Of a stretch of 64,000 bases of DNA, positions 33,717 to 43,266 are shown piece by piece (position 1 is the first letter of the stretch; every line of letters starts with the position of its first letter). The stretch covers positions 3,660,501 through 3,724,500 of the forward strand of contig NZ_CP101125.1 of NCBI RefSeq assembly GCF_024296925.1. Reading direction: 5' to 3'. This stretch comes from Pseudomonas nunensis (GTDB taxonomy: Bacteria > Pseudomonadota > Gammaproteobacteria > Pseudomonadales > Pseudomonadaceae). The notes under the pieces were generated by a model. The model worked only from the letters and a program-made list of their open reading frames with translations, did not search any database and was not told where the DNA came from. The translations under genes were made by a program, and so were the position numbers.

Positions 33717-34463
33717 TTACGCCATCGACTGCACCACGCACTGCTCACCCAACGCATCCATCCGCGGCCGACCAAACAGATACCCCTGCCCCCACTCGCT
33801 GCCGCACCCAGTCGCCAACGCACGATCCGCTTCGGATTCGATCCCCTCGATAATCACGCACGGCGCCAGGGTTTTGCACAGTTGCACCAAGTGGCCAAGG
33901 GTCTGGGCGTTGTTGGTTTCCAGGCGCGCGCGTTGCAGGTAGCCCTGATCGATCTTGACGATATCGGGGCGGGTCTGGCGGATGAATTCCAGGGTGCCGA
34001 GGCCTGCGCCGAAGTCGTCGATGGCCACCCGGCAACCTAGCTCGCGCAGGCACAGGACGAACTCGATGGCGGCCGAGATGCTCGGCGGTGTGGCGCTTTC
34101 GGTGATTTCGATCACCAGTCGCGCCGCCACCGAAGGCGCGTCACGCAATTGCGCGAGGATGTCTCGCCAATGACCATCGACGATCGCACTTTGCGCGGAG
34201 ATGTTGCAGCCCAGGCGCAGGTGTTCGTTTTGCTGCAAGCGCTCGATCACGCTGTGCACCACGCTGCGGTCGAGCTCGCGCATCAGTTGGTGTTTCTCCA
34301 GCATGGCGAAGGGATAGACGCCCTCGCCCTGGGCATCGATGTGGCGCAACAACCCTTCCTGATACAGCACCCGACTGCTGTCAGGCAACCAGACCACCGG
34401 TTGAAACGCCAACACCAACCGGCCCTGTGCCAACTCTCGATAAAAGCTTCTGACTCTGTGCAT
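33717..34463 (-). CDS. Stand-alone EAL-domain protein
   Basis: About 248 residues from ATG 34463; an in-frame ATG at 34520 would add 19 residues and has a comparable weak ribosome site. The single EAL domain has EGL at the signature position (glutamate kept), NISAQS, EITES, DDFGAGLG, VKID, EGIES and QGYLFGRP, so catalysis of c-di-GMP hydrolysis is possible. No sensory or membrane domain. It diverges from an AraC gene. A non-catalytic c-di-GMP-binding role is the main alternative. Confidence 0.83.
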   Translation of the reverse strand: MHRVRSFYRELAQGRLVLAFQPVVWLPDSSRVLYQEGLLRHIDAQGEGVYPFAMLEKHQLMRELDRSVVHSVIERLQQNEHLRLGCNISAQSAIVDGHWRDILAQLRDAPSVAARLVIEITESATPPSISAAIEFVLCLRELGCRVAIDDFGAGLGTLEFIRQTRPDIVKIDQGYLQRARLETNNAQTLGHLVQLCKTLAPCVIIEGIESEADRALATGCGSEWGQGYLFGRPRMDALGEQCVVQSMA

Positions 34464-34675
34464 GTCATATCCGTAGACAAAGCGGCGGCCGGCCGCGGTT
34501 GAGCGTTGACTGCCGGCCATAATCGACGCTCACCCCGCCCTCAGGAAGTGTTCCGGGATACCTTTCGCTTGTCCTTGGAAACCTGCAGATACCGTTTATC
34601 GACTGCGATCATTTGTTTATTGCGATCATGCGCCGGCTTGCGCGACATCACTTAGCCATCACCGCGGGAAAGACT

Positions 34676-35677
34676 ATGCACAGAATGACCAGCGCCAGTT
34701 TTCAGGTGCTTGCCGACGTCCTGACTGACGGTGGGGCCAACGTTGATGCCTTGCTCAAACAATTCGACAGCAGCGAAGAGGTCTTTGCGAACCCCAAGGG
34801 TGTCGGGCTGGAGTTGGTCTATCAGGTGATGGCGGAAGCGGCCAAGCGCACCGGCAACCCGGACATCGGCCTGCTGGCGTATACCCGGGCGCACCCGGCG
34901 AATCTGGAGGTGTTGGGTTACGCGGTGATGTCATGTGCAACTCTGGGCACGGCATTGCAACGGCTGGTGGACTATCACTCACTGATCTGCAATGGCTTTT
35001 ATATGTGCCTGGACCACAAGCCCCGGGCGCTGAAGCTGATCGGTTTCGACATCAGCATCGAGCCGTCGCTGACGCCCCGGCCCTTTATCGACGCGGGCGC
35101 TGCGCAAACCCTGGGGCTGGTTCATTGGCTGTTGCCCAAGCACAAACCGCATCCGCTGGCGGCAACGTTCACCTACCCGGAACCCGCTGACACCTCCCGA
35201 CTGGAACGATTGCTGGGCAGCAACCTGATGTTCGGCGCGGCGTATAACAGCCTGACGTTCAGCAAGGACGATTGCTCGATTGCCCTGCCCACCGCCGACC
35301 CGGCGCTGGATGTGCTGCACGTCGAATACGCGCGCGCACGCTTGAACGTGCTGCTCAATGGCTCGATGACCGCGCGGGTACGGCGGGTGTTGTCCGAGCG
35401 CCTGGCCCAGGGCGTGCCCAGTGATCTGGACAAGATCGCCCAGGTGGTCGGCGTCAGTGCGCGCAGTTTGCAAAGGCGTTTGAGCAATGAAGACATGCAC
35501 TTCTCGGCGTTGCAGGATGAAGCGCGGTTGATGCTGGCGCATAACTTTTTGCGCAACTCGGCGCGCAGCGTGAAGTACATCGGCGCGTTGCTCGGGTTTC
35601 GGGATCAGAGCAGTTTTCACAAGGCGTGTATTCGCTGGTTCGGGATGACGCCGGGGCGGTATCGGCAGGCTTCCTGA
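34676..35677 (+). CDS. AraC-family regulator with arabinose-binding-like sensor domain
   Basis: 333 residues from ATG 34676 (GGGAAAG upstream; ATG 34685 is an alternative). The N-terminal sensor domain is of the PF12625 type (ANLEVLGYAVMSCATLGTAL) and the C-terminal AraC domain has DKIAQVVGVSARSLQRRL and VKYIGALLGFRDQSSFHKAC. It is the gene nearest the catabolic cluster starting at 35932 and points toward it, but the palindromic sites there fit a GntR protein better. Target and inducer unknown. Confidence 0.88.
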   Translation: MHRMTSASFQVLADVLTDGGANVDALLKQFDSSEEVFANPKGVGLELVYQVMAEAAKRTGNPDIGLLAYTRAHPANLEVLGYAVMSCATLGTALQRLVDYHSLICNGFYMCLDHKPRALKLIGFDISIEPSLTPRPFIDAGAAQTLGLVHWLLPKHKPHPLAATFTYPEPADTSRLERLLGSNLMFGAAYNSLTFSKDDCSIALPTADPALDVLHVEYARARLNVLLNGSMTARVRRVLSERLAQGVPSDLDKIAQVVGVSARSLQRRLSNEDMHFSALQDEARLMLAHNFLRNSARSVKYIGALLGFRDQSSFHKACIRWFGMTPGRYRQAS

Positions 35678-35701
35678 TTCGCCATCCCACCACTGAACCC
35701 C

Positions 35702-35793
35702 TTGTGGGAGCGGGCTTGCTCGCGAAAGCAGTGTGTCAGGCGGCATAGATGTCGACTGACATAGCCACTTCGCGAGCAAGCCCGCTCCCACAG
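35702..35793. repeat. REP inverted pair
   Basis: CTTGTGGGAGCGGGCTTGCT and GCGAGCAAGCCCGCTCCCAC flank a GATGTCGACTGACAT loop, between the AraC gene and the DUF1185 operon. Confidence 0.9.
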
Positions 35794-35875
35794 GGTTCCG
35801 TGTTTCTTCCGAACTTACCCCCGCCACTTGTCGCCTCCCCCCACCACAATCTCCTTTGTGGGTCTTGCGCAACCA

Positions 35876-35897
35876 GTATTATGGTATACCATCATAC
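35876..35897. promoter_or_regulatory. GntR/FCD-type operator, site 1
   Basis: The perfect 12-bp palindrome ATGGTATACCAT at 35881-35892 lies within AGTATTATGGTATACCATCA, 40 bases upstream of the DUF1185 gene. GTATTATGGTATACCA recurs exactly at 41827. The form is typical of FadR/VanR-class GntR operators. Confidence 0.75.
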
Positions 35898-35931
35898 GCA
35901 CAGACAGTTTTTAACCTGATAGGAGCCGCCC

Positions 35932-36522
35932 ATGAGTTTCGAAATCCGCAAGATCGTCAGCTACGTCGAAGAAATCTTTATCGAAGGCGGCAAGGCCACC
36001 GACACCCCGGTGACGATGGTGGGCCTGGCGGTGGTGATGAAAAACCCATGGCTGGGCCGTGGTTTTGTCGACGACTTGAAGCCGGAAATCCGCGCCAATT
36101 GCTCCGACCTCGGTGCGCTGATGGTGGAACGCCTGGTGAAGATCATCGGCGGCGCGCAAAAGATCGAAGCGTATGGCAAAGCGGCGGTAGTCGGTGCCGA
36201 CGGTGAAATCGAACACGCCTCAGCGGTGATCCACACCCTGCGCTTCGGCAATCACTATCGCGAAGCGGTCAAGGCCAAGAGCTACCTGAGCTTTACCAAC
36301 AAACGCGGCGGCCCGGGCACGTCGATCCAGATTCCTATGATGCACAAGGACGACGAAGGCCTGCGTTCACACTACATCACCCTGGAAATGAAGATCGAAG
36401 ACGCACCTCGCGCCGACGAAATCGTGGTGGTGCTGGGCTGCGCCGACGGCGGTCGCCTGCACCCTCGCATCGGCAATCGCTACATCGACCTGGAAGAACT
36501 GGCCGCCGAAAAAGCCCAGTGA
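35932..36522 (+). CDS. AA_synth (DUF1185) family protein
   Basis: 196 residues of the family labelled amino acid synthesis (PF06684), whose biochemical role is unknown; an oligomeric binding or isomerase-like role has been suggested. Conserved parts include VMKNPWLGRGFVDDL and IGGAQKIEAYGKAAVVG. GATAGGAG precedes ATG 35932. It is the first gene of a seven-gene plus-strand run reaching 41295, directly behind operator site 1. Homologues frequently sit with flavin monooxygenase and aldehyde dehydrogenase genes, as here. Confidence 0.88.
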   Translation: MSFEIRKIVSYVEEIFIEGGKATDTPVTMVGLAVVMKNPWLGRGFVDDLKPEIRANCSDLGALMVERLVKIIGGAQKIEAYGKAAVVGADGEIEHASAVIHTLRFGNHYREAVKAKSYLSFTNKRGGPGTSIQIPMMHKDDEGLRSHYITLEMKIEDAPRADEIVVVLGCADGGRLHPRIGNRYIDLEELAAEKAQ

Positions 36523-36567
36523 TCCGGCCGGTGCAACGCCAATAATAAAAGCATGCAGGAGCGCTCC

Positions 36568-37401
36568 ATGATTCGGCTCACCGCTGAACGCACCCCGGCT
36601 GGCACCAGTTACCTGGCGACCGGCCAAGGCCAGCCTGTGGTTTTGATCCACGGCGTGGGCCTGAATAAAGAAATGTGGGGCGGCCAAGTCGTTGGCCTGG
36701 CCACAAAGTACCGCGTGATCACTTACGACATGCTCGGTCACGGCGCCAGCCCACGCCCGCGAAGTGGCACCGACCTGCTCGGTTATGCCGACCAGTTGCT
36801 GGAGTTGCTAGATCATCTGCAAGTGCCCCAGGCGACCGTGATCGGATTCTCCATGGGCGGGCTGGTGGCGCGGGCGTTTGCCTTGCATTACCCGCAACGT
36901 TTGCAAGGCCTGGTAGTGCTCAACAGCGTGTTCAACCGCAGCGAAGAGCAGCGCGCCGGGGTCATCGCCCGCACCGCTCAAGCCGCCGAACACGGGCCGG
37001 ATGCCAATGCCGAGGCGGCGCTGTCGCGCTGGTTCAGCCGTGAGTATCAGGCAGCCAACCCGGCGCAGATCGCAGCCCTGCGCCAGACCCTGGCCGACAA
37101 TGATCCGCAAGGCTACCTGACCACTTATGAACTGTTCGCGACTCAGGACATGTACCGCGCCGAAGATCTGAGCGGTATTCAGGTGCCGACGCTGGTCGCC
37201 ACCGGCGAACTCGATCCGGGCTCAACGCCGCAAATGGCCGAGCAACTGGCCGAACGCATTCCCGGCGCGCGGGTTGCCGTACTCGCTGAGCAGCGGCATA
37301 TGATGCCGGTAGAGTCGCCGCGCCTGGTCAACCAGTTATTGCTGGAGTTTCTCGACACCGCGCACGCCCAACAAAAACCTATAAAGGGGATCGTTGCATG
37401 A
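36568..37401 (+). CDS. Alpha/beta hydrolase (ring-cleavage product hydrolase candidate, TgnD-like)
   Basis: 277 residues with a full triad: Ser95 in GFSMGG, Asp216 in GELDPGS, His244 in EQRHMMP; the oxyanion motif is HGVGLNKEMW at 28-37. It resembles 3-oxoadipate enol-lactonase and RutD-type hydrolases. Within a trigonelline-like route it would hydrolyse the N-formyl/enamide intermediate after ring opening, as TgnD does. AGGAGCG lies six bases before ATG 36568. The stop overlaps the aldehyde dehydrogenase start (ATGA), so both are translationally coupled. The precise substrate is inference. Confidence 0.87.
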   Translation: MIRLTAERTPAGTSYLATGQGQPVVLIHGVGLNKEMWGGQVVGLATKYRVITYDMLGHGASPRPRSGTDLLGYADQLLELLDHLQVPQATVIGFSMGGLVARAFALHYPQRLQGLVVLNSVFNRSEEQRAGVIARTAQAAEHGPDANAEAALSRWFSREYQAANPAQIAALRQTLADNDPQGYLTTYELFATQDMYRAEDLSGIQVPTLVATGELDPGSTPQMAEQLAERIPGARVAVLAEQRHMMPVESPRLVNQLLLEFLDTAHAQQKPIKGIVA

Positions 37402-38879
37402 CACTCGCACGCTTCCAGATGTGCATCGGCGGTGAATGGGTCGATGCCCTGTCCGGCAAGACTTTTCAAAGCCTGAACCCGGCGCTGGCCCAGCCTTGGG
37501 CGGAACTGCCCGATGCGGATGAAGCGGACGTCGAACGCGCCGTGCAAGCCGCGCAGACCGCGTTCGACGGCAAGGCCTGGCGCGGTTTGACCGCCACTGC
37601 CAGGGGCAAATTGCTCCGCCGCTTGGGCGACCTGATCGCTGAAAACAAAGAGCAACTGGCGCAACTGGAAAGCCGCGACAACGGCAAGTTGATCCGCGAA
37701 ACCCGTGGTCAGGTCAGCTATCTGCCGGAGTTTTTCCACTACACCGCCGGCCTCGCCGACAAGCTTGAAGGCGGCACCCTGCCCCTCGATAAACCCGACC
37801 TGTTCGCCTACACCGTGCACGAAGCCATGGGCGTGGTCGCGGCGATCATTCCCTGGAACAGCCCGCTTTACCTGACGGCGATCAAACTCGCGCCGGCCCT
37901 GGCGGCGGGCAATACCATCGTGATCAAACCGTCCGAACACGCGTCAGCGACCGTCCTCGAATTGGCGCGACTGGCCCTGGAAGCGGGCATTCCGCCGGGC
38001 GTGGTCAACGTGGTCACCGGTTACGGCCCGAGCACCGGCGCCGCCCTGACCCGCCATCCGCTGGTGCGCAAAATCGCCTTTACCGGTGGTGCCGCCACGG
38101 CGCGGCATGTGGTTCGCAGCAGCGCCGAGAACTTCGCCAAGCTGTCCCTGGAACTGGGCGGAAAATCGCCGAACATTATCTTTGCCGACGCCGACCTCGA
38201 TAGCGCAATCAACGGCGCCATCGCCGGGATCTATGCGGCGTCGGGGCAGAGTTGCGTGTCCGGTTCGCGGTTGTTGGTGCAGGACGAAATCTATGATGAA
38301 TTCGTCGAGCGCCTGGTGGAGCGGGCCAAGCGCATCCGCATCGGCAACCCGCAGGACGACGCCAGCGAAATGGGCCCGATGGCCACCGCGCAGCAACTCG
38401 CTGTAGTGGAAGGTCTGGTCGCCGACGCGATTGCCGAAGGTGCGCGTTTGAAGCTCGGCGGCAAGCGGCCGCAGAATCTCGGCGACGGCTGGTTCTACGA
38501 GCCGACGCTGTTCGAATGCGACAGCAACACGATGAAGATCATGCAGGAAGAAGTCTTCGGCCCGGTGGCCTCGGTGATCCGCTTCAAGGACGAAGCCGAA
38601 GCGCTGGCGATCGCCAACGACTCACAGTTCGGCCTAGCCGCCGGCATCTGGACCCGCGACCTGGGCCGCGCCCATCGCCTGGCCCGGGACGTGCGCTCGG
38701 GGATCATCTGGGTCAACACCTACCGCGCCGTATCGGCCATGGCGCCGATTGGCGGGTTCAAGAACAGTGGCTATGGACGCGAAAGCGGCATCGATTCGGT
38801 GCTGGCCTACACCGAGCTGAAAACGGTGTGGATCAACCTCTCCCAGGCACCCATGCCTGACCCGTTTGTGATGCGCTAG
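37398..38879 (+). CDS. NAD(P)-dependent aldehyde dehydrogenase (TgnC-like candidate)
   Basis: 493 residues of the ALDH superfamily. The catalytic cysteine is Cys286 (SGQSCVSGSR), the general base Glu252 (LELGGKSPN), the oxyanion asparagine Asn154 (IPWNSP), and the cofactor loop FTGGAATARHV near 228. Predicted to oxidise the aldehyde or cyclic hemiacetal made by the flavin monooxygenase. In Acinetobacter trigonelline catabolism that step is catalysed by an ALDH (TgnC); succinate-semialdehyde oxidation is the alternative. It is coupled to the hydrolase by a 4-base overlap and followed 12 bases later by a flavin reductase. Confidence 0.9.
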   Translation: MTLARFQMCIGGEWVDALSGKTFQSLNPALAQPWAELPDADEADVERAVQAAQTAFDGKAWRGLTATARGKLLRRLGDLIAENKEQLAQLESRDNGKLIRETRGQVSYLPEFFHYTAGLADKLEGGTLPLDKPDLFAYTVHEAMGVVAAIIPWNSPLYLTAIKLAPALAAGNTIVIKPSEHASATVLELARLALEAGIPPGVVNVVTGYGPSTGAALTRHPLVRKIAFTGGAATARHVVRSSAENFAKLSLELGGKSPNIIFADADLDSAINGAIAGIYAASGQSCVSGSRLLVQDEIYDEFVERLVERAKRIRIGNPQDDASEMGPMATAQQLAVVEGLVADAIAEGARLKLGGKRPQNLGDGWFYEPTLFECDSNTMKIMQEEVFGPVASVIRFKDEAEALAIANDSQFGLAAGIWTRDLGRAHRLARDVRSGIIWVNTYRAVSAMAPIGGFKNSGYGRESGIDSVLAYTELKTVWINLSQAPMPDPFVMR

Positions 38880-38891
38880 GAGTCTTGCGAA

Positions 38892-39377
38892 ATGATCGAA
38901 CCCGGCATTTATAAAGAAGTCATGAGCTCCTTCCCTTCCGGCGTGACCGTGGTGACGACGCTGGACCCGGACGACGGCATCGTCGGCATCACCGCCAGTG
39001 CCTTCAGTGCGCTGTCGATCGACCCTGCGCTGGTGTTGTTCTGCCCCAACTATGCTTCCGACACCTACCCGGTACTGCGTGACAGCAAGCAGTTTGCGAT
39101 TCATTTGCTGTCCGCCGACCAGACCGCCGAGGCCTATGCGTTTGCCGGTAAAGGCAAGGACAAGGCCAATGGCATCGACTGGCATTTGAGCGAACTGGGC
39201 AACCCATTGCTGCGCAAGGCCACGGCGATTATCGAGTGTGAGTTGTGGCGCGAATACGACGGCGGCGACCACGCGATCATTGTCGGGCTGGTGAAGAACC
39301 TGATCCTGCCCGAGCAACCGGTGACGCCGATGATTTATCACAAGGGCAAGCTCGGTCCGCTGCCTGCGCTGGCCTGA
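38892..39377 (+). CDS. Flavin reductase, copy A (two-component monooxygenase partner)
   Basis: 161 residues, flavin-reductase-like FMN-binding split barrel. Conserved segments are MSSFPSGVTVVTT, GITASAFSALSIDPALVLFC and the C-terminal GDHAIIVGLVKNL. It supplies reduced FMN to an oxygenase. A close paralogue (copy B, 47446) lies beside the luciferase-like oxygenase, with most residues identical by eye. Its place here, in the operon with aldehyde dehydrogenase, suggests a second supply point or a separate oxygenase outside the window. Confidence 0.9.
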   Translation: MIEPGIYKEVMSSFPSGVTVVTTLDPDDGIVGITASAFSALSIDPALVLFCPNYASDTYPVLRDSKQFAIHLLSADQTAEAYAFAGKGKDKANGIDWHLSELGNPLLRKATAIIECELWREYDGGDHAIIVGLVKNLILPEQPVTPMIYHKGKLGPLPALA

Positions 39378-39391
39378 CGGGCTTACACGAA

Positions 39392-39479
39392 CCCCGTAGG
39401 AGCTGCCGCAGGCTGCGATCTTTTGATGTTGGCTTTTAAAAGATCGCAGCCTCGTTGCACTCGACAGCTCCTACAGGGG
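39392..39479. repeat. Inverted repeat, GTAGGAGCTGCCGCAGGCTG type
   Basis: Arms CCCCGTAGGAGCTGCCGCAG and its inner GGCTGCGATCTTTT pair with AAAAGATCGCAGCC and CAGCTCCTACAGGGG. It interrupts the operon between copy A of the flavin reductase and the next gene. Confidence 0.9.
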
Positions 39480-39500
39480 ATATGTGGCGAGAGGATGATC

Positions 39501-39890
39501 ATGAACAACGAAAAATACGAAAAAGGCCTGAAAATCCGCACTCAGGTGTTGGGCGAAGCCTATGTGCAGCGCTCCATCGACAACGCCGATGACTTCAACC
39601 GGCCCTTGCAGGAAATGGTCACCGAGTATTGCTGGGGCCATGTCTGGGGCCGGGAGGGTTTGTCGCTTCAGGAACGCAGCATGATAAACCTGGCCATGAT
39701 CTCGGCCCTCAACCGGCCGCACGAACTCAAGCTGCATGTGCGCGGCGCCTTGCGTAACGGCCTGAGTCGTGAGCAAATACGCGAAATTCTGCTTCAGGTC
39801 GGCATATATTGCGGTGTGCCCGCAGCCGTGGACAGTTTCCGGCTCGCCCGTGAAGCCTTCGCCGAAGCCGATGCCGAGGCCTCAAGTTAA
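39501..39890 (+). CDS. Carboxymuconolactone-decarboxylase-like protein
   Basis: 129 residues, matching the length of 4-carboxymuconolactone decarboxylases (about 130). The core VTEYCWGHVWGREGLSLQER and HVRGALRNGLSREQIREILL follow the CMD fold. It has a single cysteine in EYCW instead of the CxxC of AhpD peroxidases, so it groups with the decarboxylases or isomerases, not the peroxidases. GAGAGGAT gives ATG 39501 good spacing. In this cluster it could decarboxylate a pathway acid; that is conjecture. Confidence 0.87.
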   Translation: MNNEKYEKGLKIRTQVLGEAYVQRSIDNADDFNRPLQEMVTEYCWGHVWGREGLSLQERSMINLAMISALNRPHELKLHVRGALRNGLSREQIREILLQVGIYCGVPAAVDSFRLAREAFAEADAEASS

Positions 39891-39977
39891 CCCTTGGCTG
39901 TTTGATCTGACCGAGCACGCAGATTCCCGTAATCGAAGTGCTCTTTTGCATGGACAGCCACACTCAGAGCGGACCCC

Positions 39978-41295
<1,318 letters not shown>

Positions 41296-41311
41296 CGCCG
41301 CCCACCGCTTT

Positions 41312-41382
41312 TGCAGGAGCAAGGCTTGCTCGCGATGGCGTCCTTGAAATCGCCTTCGCGAGCAAGCTTCGCTCCTACAGGG
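41312..41382. repeat. Short REP-like inverted pair 1 of 2
   Basis: GCAGGAGCAAGGCTTGCTCG pairs with CGAGCAAGCTTCGCTCCTAC. A near-identical element follows after 40 bases. Confidence 0.85.
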
Positions 41383-41422
41383 GTTCTGTGTGATTCACAC
41401 AATCCGCGTCTCACCCGATCTT

Positions 41423-41492
41423 CTGTAGGAGCAAAACTTGCCCGCGATGGCGTCCTCGAAATCGCCTTCGCGGGCAAGCCTCGCTCCTACAG
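41423..41492. repeat. Short REP-like inverted pair 2 of 2
   Basis: CTGTAGGAGCAAAACTTGCC and GGGCAAGCCTCGCTCCTACA, with the same GATGGCGTCCTCGAAATCGC loop as its neighbour. Confidence 0.85.
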
Positions 41493-41507
41493 GTTCTGTG
41501 CCGCTTG

Positions 41508-41804
41508 TCAGGCCGGCGCCACGCCGTCCACGATGATGATATCGGCCAGCGCCACGCCCGCGCGGTGCCCTTTCGCCTCCTGATACTGCTCGGAGTGGTA
41601 GCACGCCACCGCTTGCTCATACGAGTCGAACTCAATCACCACGTTACGTTGCGCCGCAGGCCGACCTTCCAGCGCTTCACTGCGCCCGCCCCTGGCCAAA
41701 AACCGTCCGCCGTACAACGCAAACGCCGCCGGAGCGCGCTGGGTGTACTGCGTGTATTGATCGGGGTCGGTGACTTCTACATGAGCAATCCAATACGCCT
41801 TCAT
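41508..41804 (-). CDS. DUF1330-family protein
   Basis: 98 residues, ferredoxin-like dimeric alpha/beta barrel fold (MKAYWIAHVEVTDPDQYTQY ... RNVVIEFDSYEQAVACYHSE), of unknown function. CCGAGAGGT precedes ATG 41804. It is divergent from the RibBX-like gene, with an exact GTATTATGGTATACCA site between them, so it is probably part of the same GntR regulon. Related small proteins can act as isomerases or as stabilisers of reactive intermediates. Confidence 0.87.
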   Translation of the reverse strand: MKAYWIAHVEVTDPDQYTQYTQRAPAAFALYGGRFLARGGRSEALEGRPAAQRNVVIEFDSYEQAVACYHSEQYQEAKGHRAGVALADIIIVDGVAPA

Positions 41805-41826
41805 AGTGACCTCTCGGTTTATTTTG

Positions 41827-41842
41827 TATTATGGTATACCAC
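41827..41842. promoter_or_regulatory. GntR/FCD-type operator, site 2
   Basis: GTATTATGGTATACCA is identical over 16 bases to site 1; TGGTATACCA is a perfect palindrome at 41832-41841. It lies between divergent DUF1330 and RibBX-like genes. Confidence 0.75.
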
Positions 41843-41874
41843 ACTATCCATCCCCCAGACATCGAGAATCCAGC

Positions 41875-42984
41875 ATGGCCTTCAACAGCATCGAAGACAT
41901 CATCGACGATTATCGCCAAGGCAAAATGGTGATCCTGGTCGATGACGAAGACCGGGAAAACGAAGGTGACCTGCTGCTGGCCGCCGATTGTTGCACCGCC
42001 GAAGCTATCAGCTTCATGGCCCGCGAAGCACGTGGGCTGATCTGCCTGACCTTGACCGATGAGCACTGCCAGCGCTTGGGCCTGGAGCAAATGGTGCCGA
42101 CGAATGCCAGCGTGTTCAGCACCGCGTTTACCGTGTCCATCGAAGCAGCGACCGGTGTGACCACGGGCATCTCCGCCGCTGATCGGGCGCGCACTGTGGC
42201 GGCGGCCGTTGCCCCCGATGCCGGCCCCGCCGACATTGTGCAACCTGGCCATATCTTCCCGTTGCGCGCCAAGGAAGGTGGCGTGCTGACCCGCGCCGGA
42301 CATACCGAAGCCGGTTGCGACCTGGCGCGCCTGGCCGGCCTCACCCCCGCTTCCGTTATCGTCGAAGTGATGAACGACGACGGCACCATGGCCCGCCGCC
42401 CGGACCTCGAAGTCTTCGCCCGCACACACGGGATCAAGATCGGCACCATCGCCGACCTGATCCACTACCGCCTCAGCACCGAACACACGGTGCTGCGCAT
42501 CGGCGAGCGGGAACTGCCGACGGTGCATGGCGTCTTCCGCCTGATTACCTTCGAAGACCGGATCGAAGGCGGCGTGCACATGGCAATGGTCATGGGCGAT
42601 GTGCGCCGGGACGAACCTACGCTGGTGCGCGTGCATGTCATCGATCCGCTGCGGGATCTGGTCGGCGCGCAATACAGCGGGCCGTCGAACTGGACGTTGT
42701 GGGCGGCGCTGGAACGTGTGGCCGCTGAAGGTTGCGGTGTGGTGGTGGTGCTGGCCAATCACGAGTCGTCGCAAGCGCTGCTGGAACGGGTGCCGCAGCT
42801 GACGCAGCCGCCGCGCCAGTTCAGCCGTTCGCAGTCGCGGATCTATTCTGAAGTGGGCACCGGAGCGCAGATTCTGCAGGACCTGGGCGTGGGCAAACTG
42901 CGTCACCTCGGCCCGCCGCTGAAGTACGCCGGGTTGACCGGATACGACCTGGAAGTGGTGGAAAGCATTCCGTTTACCCAATGA
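41875..42984 (+). CDS. 3,4-dihydroxy-2-butanone-4-phosphate synthase with degenerate GTP cyclohydrolase II domain (RibBX-like)
   Basis: 369 residues. The N-terminal RibB domain (1-205) is intact: DDEDRENEGDL at 23-33, TTGISAADRA, and PLRAKEGGVLTRAGHTEAG. It converts ribulose-5-phosphate to the four-carbon riboflavin precursor. The C-terminal domain aligns with RibA in overall pattern, but the zinc-binding cysteines of the VHSECLTGD/RCDC region are missing (RVHVIDPLRDLVG here), so GTP cyclohydrolase activity is unlikely. Such RibBX-type proteins are usually extra copies. Its operator and neighbours tie it to the flavin monooxygenase regulon, presumably to boost flavin supply. Confidence 0.9.
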   Translation: MAFNSIEDIIDDYRQGKMVILVDDEDRENEGDLLLAADCCTAEAISFMAREARGLICLTLTDEHCQRLGLEQMVPTNASVFSTAFTVSIEAATGVTTGISAADRARTVAAAVAPDAGPADIVQPGHIFPLRAKEGGVLTRAGHTEAGCDLARLAGLTPASVIVEVMNDDGTMARRPDLEVFARTHGIKIGTIADLIHYRLSTEHTVLRIGERELPTVHGVFRLITFEDRIEGGVHMAMVMGDVRRDEPTLVRVHVIDPLRDLVGAQYSGPSNWTLWAALERVAAEGCGVVVVLANHESSQALLERVPQLTQPPRQFSRSQSRIYSEVGTGAQILQDLGVGKLRHLGPPLKYAGLTGYDLEVVESIPFTQ

Positions 42985-43003
42985 TCTGGAAGCTCTACCC
43001 ATA

Positions 43004-43074
43004 CTTGTAGGAGCGAGGCTTGCCCGCGAAAGCGCCCTTGAGATCGCCTTCGCGGGCAAGCCTCGCTCCTACAA
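43004..43074. repeat. Short REP-like inverted pair
   Basis: CTTGTAGGAGCGAGGCTTGC and CGGGCAAGCCTCGCTCCTAC around AAGCGCCCTTGAGATCGCC, directly after the RibBX-like gene. Confidence 0.88.
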
Positions 43075-43147
43075 AAAAGCGGCTCAGCGCCGTGAAAAAC
43101 CCAAATTTGGCAGATAGCCGGTACGGCAAAGTGCTTGCACAAAGTTT

Positions 43148-43172
43148 GGAATACCATAATATGATATTCCAT
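43148..43172. promoter_or_regulatory. Degenerate GntR/FCD-type operator pair, site 3
   Basis: The outer arms TGGAATA and TATTCCA are perfectly inverted. Inside, GGAATACCATAATA matches the complement of sites 1 and 2 with two changes. It lies about 95 bases upstream of the ABC transporter operon. Confidence 0.55.
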
Positions 43173-43266
43173 AGACCGGACAGTCGTAATTGACCCGACG
43201 GACCTACTGCTCCCGATAGGGGCATTCAAAAGCCCCACTCATAAACACAACAATGAGGGCGTGAAA